Notes under the pieces: generated by a model
What the model was told of the DNA's origin: nothing
Database searches by the model: none
Seen by the model: only the letters and a program-made list of their open reading frames with translations
DNA from: Haematobia irritans
Taxonomy: Eukaryota > Arthropoda > Insecta > Diptera > Muscidae
Assembly (NCBI RefSeq): GCF_050003625.1
Contig: NC_134400.1
Span: 59,710,066 to 59,774,065 of the forward strand
Reading direction: 5' to 3'
Length of the DNA stretch: 64,000 bases
Shown: piece by piece, positions 24,631 through 36,089 of the stretch
Layout: each line of letters opens with the position of its first letter
How positions within the stretch are numbered: position 1 is the stretch's first letter
Position numbers and translations under genes: made by a program

Positions 24631-25163
24631 AATGCGCAGCCTTTTATATTTCGAGATTAGATAACAATAACAAATAGTCATCGAAAATCGATTTATTAGG
24701 ACCAAGCACTTTTTCCACTCTGATTTAGGTATCGCAAAAACATGCATTCTGAACATATCAACCGTTTCTACCGGTGCCGAAAAACGTTGACCTCTCATGT
24801 GGTTTTTCATCTCCGGGAATAAAACAAAGTCATTGGGTGCCAAGTCAAGACTATACGGCGGAAGACCCATCAAATCGATGTGTTCAAAAATTCTGCAGTT
24901 TGAGTCGATGTGTAAGAGCTCGCATTCCGTCTACGGCGGTTGGTGGTTCTGATTTCTAGAAAGACAACTGGCAAACAACTGCGATCATCTGCTTGAAAGT
25001 AATTCAGTTTTTGGACTAGATATATGTTTTAACTAGTTGCAAACAACACAAATATCGTATTTCAAAACGATCTCAGCACGTATAGCTGCAAAATGTCAAG
25101 CTTTACGATGGAGTTGTCAGTTAACATATTGCGACAATCCCGAAAGGTAAAAGGCAACCCTCG
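24631..25163 (-). pseudogene. mariner relic, internally deleted
   Basis: On the - strand the 5' TIR (CGAGGGTTGCC) ends at 25163 beside TA; a worn partner is near 24631-24652. The frame at 24622-24873 reads PPYSLDLAPNDFVLFPEMKN, then MRGQRFSAP and SEWKKC, classic mariner transposase C-terminal signatures that include the last catalytic Asp region. About 0.7 kb is missing from the middle relative to a full mariner. Confidence 0.85.
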
Positions 25164-25459
25164 TAATGAAATGCTGGTATCGAAACGATTTACTATTATG
25201 ATCATAAGAGAAAATTCCAATGTTCAATGTATAAGGTTTCAACAGTGCCTTTGAAAACGAGTTGGGTTCACATACTTTTTAATCGTCTGTTCCAATTCGT
25301 TCCTATTTCAATTTTCTGATCGGAAAATGAAAAAATACGAATGACAAAGGTGGAGGCTATACAAATGCTATAAAACATAAATATCCTCAATGTTTTATTT
25401 AAATACTATTTATTTCTGCTGACTTATAATAATAATTAGCTAATACTCCCACACATATA

Positions 25460-26450
25460 CACTCAAAAAAAAAGTTTACTTGGAGCCAAAGATTTTGACT
25501 TTCTCTTAAGGATTTTGGTATTGATTCCGAGCCTAAGATGCGGCTTTTTTAAAGTAAAGACATTTTTACGGACCTCCCTGGCTTTAAATCAAATAAGTTA
25601 AAATTGGACACAGATCTCATCCATTGAGTTTTTATTTTCTTTTTGCGATATATTAATAAAGGTATTTATGTACACACAAATTCCAATTTCAAAATCCAAA
25701 TTATGCCAGGTACTTCAAAGTAAAAACAGTTTTCTTAATGCTAAAAAAACTTTAAACCAAAGATGCAAATCCTTAAAATAAGTCTTAGCCTATATTTGAA
25801 GCGTTTTTATCTTAAATTTAAAAATTCAATACGTCAGTTGAGTTAAAGACGATTTGTTTAAATTAAAAATGTTTTTCTTTATTTTAAGGAAAATTTGCCT
25901 TACTAAAAAGATCTACAACTTTAGCAGAGAGACGCAAAATTTCAAGATTTGTGTCCTAAATTTAATGAAAAAAATTTTTGAAGCAAGGATTATAAACTTT
26001 CTTTTAATTAAAATGTCATTATTTTAAAGAATTTTATCCTTAGCATTGCGTAAATTTAGAGTCCTAAAATTTAAGTTGCATAATCTTCCATATTAGGTAG
26101 TTCAGTGTAGTTAGTTCGTATAATTCAATTTAGTTTGGTTAATCATAGCAATCATAATTGAATAATTGTTAATAAACTAATTCAACATTATGGACAATAC
26201 TAGGGATTCCGATTGGTCTAATATTCCAGCAGAGGTCTTATAAAAACTCCTTACTGAAACTTGAAATTAAAACTGCGTTAGTTTTAGGGAGCGTGGGATG
26301 ATAGAAGCTGTAAAACTCGAGAGGAAGAATTAAAAAAAAAAGATAATCTAAGAATTATTTATTAAAATGTTCAAAACATATGTGTGTCTTAAAAGCTACA
26401 TGTAAACAAATTTGATATTATACCCAAGCGGCACGGGTTTACTATAAATG
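25460..26450. other. Noncoding stretch with MITE scraps
   Basis: The text GGTATTGATTCCGAGCC near 25520 belongs to the CACTGAAAAAA MITE family, but the right end is lost. The rest is AT-rich and unassigned. Confidence 0.4.
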
Positions 26451-26622
26451 TAAATAACACAAGGGAACAATGGTTCTGTTGATCAAGGACTGAATATTGT
26501 TTTTAAGGTTATTTGGGATGCTGAATCCAAATCTGCACTTGTTTTTTTTCTATCAGCTCGACTTTTCGAGATATACCGTTATGTTTAAAATTAAGGCACT
26601 TCCGCTACATATTTTGGAATAA

Positions 26623-26854
26623 AGGTGGGTATTAAGTTCGAGTTTAGCCGCTAAAAACGTAATTTTTTCACGATTACTTTTCTTTAATAATCCATTTTAA
26701 GGAATACAAACTTTGAGAAAATTTGCTTTGGGCTTTTCCCCATCAAATTATAATAAAATTTGCAACAAATATGTATAATTTCATGCATTTTTCTTACTGA
26801 TTTAGTTTTCACTTTAGCGATTTTAGCGGCTAAACTCGAACTCAATACTCACCT
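26623..26854. mobile_element. AGGTGGGTATTAAG MITE, copy 2
   Basis: AGGTGGGTATTAAGTTCGAG and CTCGAACTCAATACTCACCT are a long inverted pair; both flanks carry TAA. The uninserted right arm of the foldback element (near 28318) shows the original site with a single TAA. A TAA/TWA duplication fits PIF/Harbinger-type elements, which is inference. Confidence 0.85.
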
Positions 26855-27059
26855 TAACTTGAAAACGGTTCACCATATCAAATAAAAAAAGGCCATAACT
26901 CCAAAACAATATTATCTTTAAGCCGTGCTTACATTGTTTTTTTTTTCAAGTAGTTTTAGAGACATTGTTTTGAAAAAAAATTAAAATTTTTAACAATTTT
27001 GTTTATTCTTTAAAAATTCCTAAAAAATATAAATGGACAAAAATCACAGTTTTGGTCTG

Positions 27060-27641
27060 CTTAGAATAGAAGACTCATTTCTCTGATATAAAGCTTTTTT
27101 CCTTGTCCGAAATACGATGAACTTTTATATAAAGTAGTTTTTTCCTTATAATTAAGTGATTCAAATAAAAATTGGGTATCTTAAATTTAGTTTGACTAAG
27201 GTCAAATTGTCTTTAATAATTGTCAAAAATTCTTCAAAATTAAAGAAATTGTCTTTAAATTTGTTGTCTTTGTGCATCTTGACAACAAAAGCAAAAAAGC
27301 GTTTAAAATAGGAGACGTTTTTCAACACTTTATTCTAAAGACGATTTTTAATTGAGACATAGCATAATTTCTACTTAAAGTCGAGTCTGAATTTGAAAAT
27401 TTAAGTTGTCGGTAACACGTTTTTAAAGGACTTTAATTGCACATGAAGAAAAAAAAACAGAAAAAAAGAATAAATAAAAATTTGCTGACTAGAATCAAGT
27501 ACGCAAAACTTAAATTTAAAAGACAATTATGTCTTAAAAGTTCCTTACTTCAATTCTCCGCTTCTTTGGCTAGAAATCAATACCACAATCATTAGTGTAA
27601 AGACCAAATCTTTGGAACTGGACATGCTTTTTTTCAATGTA
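27060..27641 (-). mobile_element. CACTGAAAAAA-type MITE in foldback arm
   Basis: Read on the - strand it begins CATTGAAAAAAAGCATG, then follows the 18014-18575 element (GGTATTGATTTCTAGCC, AGCGGAGAA). It is absent from the right arm of the foldback element. The left boundary is approximate. Confidence 0.65.
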
Positions 27642-27646
27642 GTTAA

Positions 27647-27896
27647 CCCTTTCACTACCGAAATAAAACTAATGTTAAAAGCTTGAATTTTTCTTCTGTT
27701 TTTACTTGCACTAATAGCATGTAGAACAAAACTTTTAATTTTGAGGACCTACCTCAATTACTTCAAGAGCTATATGAGTTTGTTCTGAAAACATGATCCT
27801 TCAATTGTGTCCGAATGGCCATACGAATATAAACGCTATATAGAGTTTGGTGTCGTTTTCGAATGTCCTCTGTAGTGGACTTCGGTAGTGAAAGGG
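27647..27896. mobile_element. piggyBac-type MITE, intact
   Basis: CCCTTTCACTACCGAA and TTCGGTAGTGAAAGGG are perfect 16-bp TIRs, and both ends abut TTAA (27643-27646, 27897-27900). TTAA duplication with CCC-starting ends is the piggyBac signature. The empty TTAA survives in the other foldback arm near 28090. It has no transposase and is 250 bp long. Confidence 0.93.
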
Positions 27897-28645
27897 TTAA
27901 ATATATTTCGAATAAAATGAGATTTATTTCATTACAATCGGTGCACAACTTTTGATTTACACTTACACATTACAAAATGTTATTTTTCTATGGAAATCGC
28001 GATTTATATTAATTCAGTAAATCGTGAACAAAATCAAAAGTTGTTCACCGATTGTAATGAAATAAAGCTCATTTTATTCGAAATATATTTAACTAACTGA
28101 TTCTAGACCAAAACTGTGATTTTTGCCCCATTTATATTTTTTTTGGAATTTTTCAAGAACAAAAACATTTTTTTTTTGTTCAAAATTTTAATTTTTTTTT
28201 TTAACTTGAACGATCTCTCCTACTTGGAAAATTGAAAAACAATATAAACACGGCTTAAATAGAATATTGTTTGGGAGTTTTGAACTTTTTTTTAATTTTA
28301 TATGGTAAACCGTTTTCAAGTTATTTCAAAATATGTAGCGGAAGTGCCTTAATTTTGAACATAACGGTATATCACGAAAAGTTGAGCTGATAGAAAAAAA
28401 CAAGTGCAGATTTGGATTCAGCGAAATTAGTAAAAAATTGCTATACATTTCATTACATATACATTGAACACAAAAAAGTTTAATTTTGTTCCCTTGTGTA
28501 ATATGTACCTTTTTCATTTAATAAACTATATGTCAATAAAATTTCTTAAAGAGTTTTCTTTAAATAGATAAGTGACAATTACTAATATAAGAAACTATAG
28601 AATACATTTCTGCAGCACAAACCCACAAAAATTGCAACCTTACAG

Positions 28646-28738
28646 GTCATATGTAATAGGTACTTCTAATTATTATGGCATCACAATAGACTGAATAGTT
28701 TAAGAGAGCCTGGAAATAAATCGGGCTGCCATTTTAAG
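28646..28738 (+). mobile_element. LINE 3' tail fragment
   Basis: CATATGTAATAGGTACTT and GAATAGTTTAAGAGAGCCTG followed by AATCGGGCTGCCA match the last 90 bp of the LINE at 34238-36089 (rather than SINE-A, which lacks the first phrase). It is a 5'-truncated LINE insertion. Confidence 0.75.
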
Positions 28739-28779
28739 CTTACATACAGGTCTGCTGTGTAAATAAGAGTACATTAAAA

Positions 28780-29420
28780 GCCTAACGGAGCTACATGAAC
28801 CGTTAGACTTTAACAAAAAGTAAATTCCAAAAAAGATTTTGCCTTTACACTAATGATTTTGGTATTGATTTCGTGGTGGAGAGTACATATGATACGGCCT
28901 GTCCGGAATTTTGGTCGAATATACTTGTTTTTTATTTATTATAATAAATTATAAATAAATTTGTAATATTACAATCATATCTTAAACATTTTAATTAATT
29001 GACGTTGCACGGAAACCAACGTGTTCAATGGCGTTTGTGGCTGAGTGTATTAAGGCGTTCTGTTGGTGTCAAAAAACCAAAGTCAACCACCTGTCGGAGC
29101 GAAAATGCTTTTCAAATTGTAAAAATTAGATGATAAGAAAATAAAAGTGAAATAAAAAGTACTAATAAAATAAAATAATAATAAAATGTTAAATTAGTGA
29201 GTTTTATTTATTTCTAAATTTCTTAGTTTAAATGAACTTCTAAGGAACAACTTTTAAAGCAATGGAAAGGATCCGAAAACGGAGTAGTTCCGTTCTATGA
29301 CAAGCCCATGTAAAGTTCATTGGATATAATCTAATTTTGCACTACTTCCGGATCAGAAGTTGTGATCCAAACTACTTTTTTGGAAGGTTCTTTTTTGCTC
29401 AATTCCCCAAATTCGCAATC
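28780..29420. mobile_element. Repeat mosaic with a tRNA-Leu/Ser-like module
   Basis: A tRNA-like run at about 29030-29105 has a box A-like GTGGCTGAGTGTATTAAGG and continues into CGGAGCGAAAATGC. It corresponds, on the other strand, to about 51240-51330. Upstream, 28880-28930 is a scrap of an ACAAGTATATA element end. It is not a functional tRNA: box B is eroded. Confidence 0.55.
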
Positions 29421-30460
29421 GGTGCAAGGGATGGGCGCGCTATTGAATGCTCCTTGGTTTCAGGTTTATTTTAATATAATTTCAACGGATTCCGACCAAT
29501 GTGTGTCATATGAATTATTTCCGAGTCTCTCCTAAAGCATCAGGAAGATCTTTAAATGGTACTCCAAAAACCATCGTAGGCAATAGCACTGGAGAGTATC
29601 TATGGTTTAACTTTGGAGACGATATAGCACACACATTTTCCTGGAAATAAAATAACTGGTCATTTATTGACAATAACATAAAGTCGGGGAAAACTATATC
29701 GGTATTAAATGGTCTTTAAATAGCCATTGGAGACACCCGGACCGATGGAAATCCAATCCGAGACAGACCAAATTATCGCGTGGTAATAAGGATATACAAT
29801 ATTATATATTCCAGTACGGAAGGAGACAACTGTGGCTTTCGTCTTTATCCCTTGTGTATGTGATAACACCGGAAGCGATACCAACGTGATGACCTACAAT
29901 AAAAAAAGAATGGTAGAGAGGTTATCCCTAGGATATTTTTTGATTATTTATTGTAGGTAGACTCTTCTATAACGCACAAATTGCATATATAGATGTTTGT
30001 TTTTAAATATAAAGTTTTCTTTATTTTTTAATAGGATACAGATAATGTTTAAATTTTTGAGAGTATTCTAGAGGCCCTGATGTTTGTCGCAGGCGTGGTA
30101 CCTATGAGTATACTTATACGTACCAAGCAACAATTTATTGTTTTGGTAGTTGAATGTTCTGAACAAACTGGATTTTTGAAGGAAAAACAATAAATTTTTT
30201 TTAGTGGCGTTCGTTTTGTTCGCTGTATTATGTGCACAGTGGTTGCTTCAAACATGGTCCAGGCACATCTTGCTAAATTCCAGGAGCCGATGGGTTTGGA
30301 ACATGTATAAAAATTAATTCAACCACGATTTCTATGAATTTCAAATAACTTTTTTTGCACTGCTAGCTTCACTATAGTATACATATATCCACGGATGATA
30401 TAAAATTATGTACAACTAAGCAACGGACACAATGGTATATTAAAGACATGAAATCTTTGT
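29421..30460. other. Unassigned stretch
   Basis: Less AT-rich than its surroundings (especially 29500-29900) but with no sustained frame on either strand. It may be a decayed retroelement. No family recognised. Confidence 0.35.
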
Positions 30461-30527
30461 GCTTACGAATTTGTGTATACGCCAAATTGGTTCAATGTAC
30501 AGCAGAAAAATCCTCTCAATCGCATCC

Positions 30528-30810
30528 CAAGATCGTGGGTTCGATTCCTGCTTCGACCGAACACCAAAAAGTTTTTCAGCGGTGGATTATCCCACCTCAG
30601 TAATGCTGGTGACATTTCTGAGGGTTTCAAAGCTTCTCTAAGTGGTTTCACTGCAATGTGGAACGCCGTTCGAACACGGCTATAAAAAGGAGGTCCCTTG
30701 TCATTGAGCTTAACATGGAATCGGGCAGCACTCAGTGATAAGAGAGAAGTTCACCAATGTGGTATCACAATAGACTTAATAGTCTAAGTGAGCCCTAACC
30801 TAACCTAACT
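30528..30810 (+). mobile_element. SINE-A, head-truncated copy
   Basis: It starts at the box B region (CGTGGGTTCGATTCCTGC), runs through the body and the shared LINE tail, and ends CCCTAACCTAACCTAAC. The box A half is replaced by unrelated text, so it could not be transcribed from its own promoter. Confidence 0.85.
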
Positions 30811-30958
30811 TAGACTTTATTGCATGAAATACACACAGAAAACAAATTTGTTGTGCCAATCAATGTTTTGTCAATCATATTATTCAGTTGCATCTGCTAT
30901 CTTAATATAATCGACAAAATTTTTTTAAAGCAACCAATTCTTGTCTGGCACAACTGTA

Positions 30959-31809
30959 CACCGAAAGAATTTTCTTCGTAAAAAGAACGAAAAATTTCGT
31001 TAAAAGTACGAAATTTGTCATTGTTTTACAACCAAAGGAACTTTTCATTAAAAGTACCAAATATTTCGTTCTTTTTACGAAGAAAAGTTTTTTCAAATTT
31101 TTCTTAGTTTATAAGAAAAAACTTCGTACTTTTTATGAAAAAGTTTCATTTTTTTTATGAAACAATTTCGTTCTTTTTAAGAAATTGTTTTGTTCTTTTT
31201 ACGAAAAATGTTCATACTTTTATGTAATTGTTACGTAATTTAAATGAAACAATTTCGTACTTTTTGTGAAAAATGTTCGAACTTTAAGAAAAAGTTCATA
31301 GTCCAAAGTGCATTTGGTTGTAGTAACAAGTTTAAAAAATGTAACCACTGCTTTACATCTTAAGTTTTTGAATAATTTTTAGTTTGGATGCTTCGTTTTT
31401 ATTCATAGCATGCTGTCACCCAAATGAGAAGTATCATAGACATGTATTAAAAAATTGAATAAAGGAATGCACTCAAGCACATTATCAAAGACAATTTTAT
31501 ATCGCGAACTGAAATTTTACAACTTTAATGAAACTTCTTCGTTATTTGAAAGAACGTGTTTCGTACTTTTTATGAAGAAATTTTAACGCAGAATGTTTCG
31601 TAAAATATTCGTAAAAACTTCTTCACAAAAATCATGACATTTTAAGAAATTTTCGTTAAAAGTACGACCTTTCTACGAAGAAAAATTCATGTAGAATATT
31701 TCGTAGATGTTTCGTATATTCGTAAAATGTTCTTTGTTTAATGAAGAATTCACGAAGAATAGTTAATGAAGAATTCTTCGTAACATTAATGAAGCGAATT
31801 CTTTCGGTG
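30959..31809. mobile_element. TA-flanked MITE (CACCGAAAGAATT)
   Basis: CACCGAAAGAATT and its inverted partner AATTCTTTCGGTG delimit 851 bp, with TA on both sides. The interior is full of short inverted motifs (TTTCGTTCTTTTTAC, TACGAAG), so it can fold extensively. No coding frame. Confidence 0.9.
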
Positions 31810-31829
31810 TACATAAAATTGTATGGATA

Positions 31830-32520
31830 CTCGCAAAAAAAAGTTTGGAAAACGTGTACCGAAAAAGTTTTTCTTTAGTTAGTGTTTTTTTTTAATTTCT
31901 TCGAAAATTTAAAAATTCGTTTGTTAAAAATTTTTTATTAAAATAAAAAAATAAAATATTTTTGAACCAAAAACACAGTCCATTTCGTTTGTATCAAGTC
32001 CTATTCTTTTTTGACTTTAAGTCTTTAATAAGACACATTTTACATTTTCATAGTTCCATATTTAATATAGTAGAATGTAATGTTAAACATCTCTTCGGAA
32101 TCTTCCGAACGGAATATATGTAAAAAAAACTTTGTGATGTTTGGTCGAAGCAGGAATCTAACCCTCGACCCTTGGTATGCAAGGCAGACGTACTAACCAT
32201 TGCTCCACGGTGCCCAACTAAATGTATGTTTCTGTTAAATAAAATTTGTTTAATCGGCTCGTAGGCGCCGAAAACGATGCTATATAAATATAACTGTTTG
32301 ACTGTTGACGACAATAACAGCTATATAACCCAGTGGATAGTGTGCTGGATTACAAATTGTATGGTCGCGGTTCGATTCTCCGTCCAGGCGAAAAGTAAAA
32401 TTTAAAAAATTGTAAAATCGAATAATGCCTTCTACATTGTTTGCATTACTGAAAAAAAGTGCTAAGAACTAAAAAATCTCGTGGTAGTGAGAAAGATGTG
32501 AGGGAAAATGCAATTATCCA
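31830..32520. mobile_element. Element with divergent tRNA-like modules, right end lost
   Basis: The left end TACTCGCAAAAAAAAG matches 37701 onward. A - strand tRNA-like module lies at about 32142-32215 and a + strand module at about 32320-32392 (AACCCAGTGGATAGTGTG, then GGTTCGATTCTC). The right 100 bp of the family is missing. Confidence 0.7.
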
Positions 32521-32713
32521 GAAAAGATTGCGCACGTTACCAATCTAATTTTCAATCACAACAAGTTTTATTCCTTTATTAAAGCAACAAACGTTTTTTT
32601 GGACAATCAATGCTTCTGAAATAAAACCGTTGCTTGAAATAGGGAACAAAATTCTTCGTCCACTTCAAACAGATTGCATAGAAACTTGACAAAGGACTCT
32701 CTCATGGTTCATG

Positions 32714-33057
32714 GGAGCCACCGTGGTGCAATGGTTAGCATGCCCGCCTTGCATATACAAGGTCGTGGGTTCGATTCCTGCTTCGACCGAACACCAAACA
32801 TTTTTCAGCGGTGGATTATCCCACCTCAGTAATGCTGGTGACATTTCTGAGGGTTTCAAAGCTTCTCTAAGTGGTTTCACTGCAATGTGGAACGCCGTTC
32901 GGACTCGGCTATAAAAATGAGGTCCCTTGTCATTGAGCTTAACATGGAATCGGGCACCACTCAGTGATAAGAGAGAAGTTCACCAATGTGGTATCACAAT
33001 GGACTGAATAGTCTAAGTGAGCCTGATACATCGGGCTGCCACCTAATCTAACCTATC
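32714..33057 (+). mobile_element. SINE-A, full-length type copy with 11-bp TSD
   Basis: 344 bp bracketed by a perfect duplication CATGGTTCATG (32703-32713, 33058-33068). It has a tRNA-derived head with box A TGGTGCAATGGTTAGC and box B GGTTCGATTCC, a roughly 190-bp body, and a 60-70-bp 3' part that matches the end of the RNase H-type LINE (GTGGTATCACAATGGACTGA onward), ending CTAATCTAACCT. Pol III transcribed and LINE-mobilised by inference. Confidence 0.93.
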
Positions 33058-33068
33058 CATGGTTCATG

Positions 33069-33940
33069 ACATTTTTCTAATGTTTCAGCACAAGGCGAAT
33101 GTTTCTAGAATGTTGAGTTCGATGATGAGGCAGAAAATATATTTTTACCTTTCACAAAAAAGTGAATGAAAATTAATGAAAAATGAGTGGTTGGTTCTAA
33201 TGTCATTTAATGGTTAACTTACTAATTAAGAACGCAGCATCCGAATTAAAAAATATATATACTATGTATATAACTCACACCAACCCTTGTTGGGCAGATG
33301 GTTATATAAATTTTAATTATCATTAAAATTTTGAATTTTAGAGTTTTCTGCAATTAATGAGACAAAAACAACTTATTTATTGTCATATCAGTGTCTACAT
33401 TCCAAAGTGCGCTAAGTCTAAAAAGTGAATTTTACAGGAAACAAGAAACAAATTTTTGTTTTTTAAAATTTCTCAAAACCCGTATAAGATAGAAATTTCC
33501 TTATTTTCGGTCTCAAAATCACATATTTTATAAAAATTTTTTAATATGTACGAGCTCAAAATAGTGATAATAGAACATGGTCAAAAATGACTTAGACCAC
33601 TTTAGACCGAATAAAGCTTTTTGCCCTTTTTGGATTGGACATTTTTTAAAACTTTAGGCACAGGCTAAGTACAATATTAACCATAACTTTTGATAGAAAT
33701 GTCCAATAAATTCGAACTTTTGATAGGATGCAATTCACATCAATCCGAATAAAAAACAGCGAACTCCATCAAAACATGTTAAGTCGACTTAGCATACTCT
33801 GAAATGAGGGCATCGATAATATATACGTAGCCCATAGCAACAAATTTCCTTTATAACTATCAAATCTGTTAACACTATTGGGTTTGGTGATGCATTCTTA
33901 AAACAAATCAGTTATCACAACAGGGAGGAATATATTGCAA
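33069..33940. other. Noncoding stretch
   Basis: AT-rich text without recognised repeat ends or frames. Confidence 0.4.
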
Positions 33941-33950
33941 ATGTTCCTTA

Positions 33951-34172
33951 CACCGAAAGAAGAGTTTTCTTTTCTGAGGAACGAAATTTTGACAAGCAAA
34001 GTTTTCTTTCGACGCCAAAAAATTTTCTTTCAAAGTAAATTAAAACTTTAAGAGAGAATTGTTGATTCTCTTATCATAAATCCACATTAATTTGCTCTAA
34101 ATGAAAATACTTTAGGGGTATTTTGTTTGTCTAAAATTTCGTTCCGGAGGAAAGTATATTTTTTTTTTGGTG
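33951..34172. mobile_element. TA-flanked MITE (CACCGAAA), 222 bp
   Basis: Starts CACCGAAAGAAG and ends TTTTTTTTTGGTG, with TA on both sides. The interior is partly palindromic: GAACGAAATTTTGACAA near the left and CTAAAATTTCGTTCC near the right. Related text stands alone at about 38560-38620 and 48450-48490. Confidence 0.75.
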
Positions 34173-34237
34173 TACTCCTACATATAAATAAGGACCAATA
34201 TTTAGTCATGTGGTTACACTGCTTTTTTGATTGTTTA

Positions 34238-35945
34238 TATTGTTTATATATCACCTCTTCTTTGGAATGTTGCTATAAACAACCTTCTGGTTTCTCTAGA
34301 AAAAGAAAGGATAAAAGTGGTGGCATACGCAGATGATGTGGCGCTAGCAGTCAGGGGAAAATTCCCATCCACAATCAGAGATATTATACAGAGAGCTCTC
34401 CGGATGACTGAGAAATGGGCGAAAGATAATGGTCTTGGTGTAAATCCAGCAAAGACAGAAATAGTCATGTACTGCAAAGATCGCAAAACTCCCACGGTTA
34501 GGCCCATTTCCTTAGGGGGTACTGAAATTCCCTTTGGTGAGTGTGCAAAATACCTTGGCGTTATTTTGGACAGGAAGCTGAATTTTAGGCTTAATATTGA
34601 AGAGAGGGCGAGAAAAGCCACGGTAGCTTTGTACTCGTGCAAAAAGGCAATAGGGAAAAAGTGGGGACTAAGACCAAAAATTGTGCATTGGCTATACACG
34701 GCAGTGGTTAGACCTATAATGCTATATGGTGTTGTAGTCTGGTGGCCGGCACTTCAGAAACCGACTTGTTTAGATAAAGTTCAGCGTATGGCGAGCTTAT
34801 GTATCTCAGGCGCATTTAGTAAGACAGGAACAGACTCCCTTAATGTCATGCTACATCTATTGCCTTTAGACATTTTGGCCAAACAGTCAGCTGCAACAAC
34901 GGCTGTGCGGTTGCGCGAGCTATCGCTGTGGTCGGAAAAAATGTACGGTCATAGTTCGGTCCTCAAAGTAATGCCAGATGTGCCTAACGTAGTGGATTAC
35001 ACCCTGGCAAAACCACTTTTCGACAAAAAGTTTGAAACTCTAATTCCCAACAGTGAGGCGTGGTGTACACAGACCCCGGGGAATAAAAGATATATAGATT
35101 TCTATACTGATGGCTCCAAATTGAATGGACAAGTGGGGTTCGGAGTATATTCTAAAGATCTGGAAATTCGAATAGCGAAAAGATTACCTAATCACTGTAG
35201 TGTTTTTCAGGCTGAAATATTGGCAATAAGAGAGGTGGTGAATTGGCTGAGAAGTAATGTTCCAACAAATATTGGCATTAATATATACTCAGACAGTCAA
35301 CCTGCAATAAAATCCTTGGACTCTGTGTTCCTTAACTCAAAAACGGCCATAGACTGCCGCAAATCTCTAAACGAGATGGCTGAGCAGTACAATATTCACC
35401 TAATATGGGTGCCTGGTCATAGGAACATACCGGGGAACTGTGAAGCAGATGTGTTAGCAAGGCTAGGAACTACCTTACATATTCCAGGGGAACTAGAATC
35501 TGTTGGTATGCCTCTGGCCACCTGCAAGCTCTTACTGCGTGAGAAGGCTGTTATGATGGCCAATATTCGATGGGAAAATTGCAAGGGTTGTAACGACACC
35601 AAGCAAATATGGCCCCATTTAAACTTAAACCGCACACTAGATATGCTAGTGTTCTCAAGGCGTCAGATAGCACTCCTAATATCTGCTATAACGGGTCGCT
35701 GCCTGATAGGCGAATTTGCAAAAACTATAGGTGCGAAGTATAATGACTATTGTATAAGCTGTCATGACGTGGAGGAAAAGGAATCAATTAAACACCTCTT
35801 GTGTGAGTGTCCTGCTTTTTGTGTAAGGCGTAAGCGAATTTTAGGAGCATATAGCTTTAGATTACTGGCTGACCTGGAAAACGTTAACTTAAACAGTTTG
35901 TTAATGTTTTTGGAGCAATCTGGTTGGTTCCACAAAAGTAAATAA
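34238..35945 (+). CDS. LINE ORF2 C-terminal half: RT palm, RNase H, zinc knuckle
   Basis: The open frame runs on from 34227, but only sequence from about 34238 is LINE. It starts just before the RT active-site box AYADDVAL (near 34323), followed by the thumb region. An RNase H domain follows with the usual acidic set: D in FYTDGSK (near 35107), E in QAEILAIRE, D in YSDSQ (near 35291) and D in GNCEADVLA. The end has a CCHC knuckle (CISC...H...CEC near 35755-35815). It lacks endonuclease and RT fingers, so it is not a working polymerase. RNase H plus this layout fits I-group clades (LOA, R1 or I type) rather than jockey. Confidence 0.85.
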
Positions 35946-36089
35946 TAGAGAAGGTTCAGTGGTTAAGACTAGAAGTGCCCATATGTAATAGGTACTTTTA
36001 GTTAAATGTGGTATCACAATGGACTGAATAGTCTAAGTGAGCCTGAAATTTAATCGGGCTGCCACTTTAACCTAACCTAACCTAACCTA
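34238..36089 (+). mobile_element. 5'-truncated RNase H-bearing LINE
   Basis: Homology to the - strand LINE at 59194-63508 begins at about 34238, inside the RT palm, and runs to the 3' end, a run of CCTAA units at 36066-36089. It keeps the C-terminal half of ORF2 open. The 3' tail is the part shared with SINE-A. I could not identify a target duplication. Confidence 0.9.

Larger units (their letters stand above)
26455..28500. mobile_element. Foldback element with three nested insertions
   Basis: The outer arms are long inverted repeats. CTGAATCCAAATCTGCACTTG at 26521 pairs with its reverse complement ending near 28422; matching continues through CTTCCGCTACATATTTTG, the 27000-27060 / 28105-28140 block, and a near-perfect pair of about 60 bp at 27898-27957 and 28037-28096. 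The arms total about 550-600 bp each once insertions are removed. The left arm carries the MITEs 26623-26854, about 27060-27641 and 27647-27896; the right arm carries none. No ORF was recognised. Confidence 0.85.

Noticed and set aside
30463..30685. Overlapping short frames near 30.5 kb (and the near-identical ones at 32665-32914) as paired genes
   Set aside because: All lie within SINE-A copies; similar peptides arise because the SINE is repeated.
32714..32790. Functional tRNA gene
   Set aside because: It is the head of SINE-A: dispersed copies, continuous with the SINE body and enclosed in an 11-bp duplication.
34227..35945. Host gene for a reverse transcriptase/RNase H protein
   Set aside because: It is bounded by a 5' truncation and a LINE tail, with a second copy at 59194-63508; a typical retroelement fragment.
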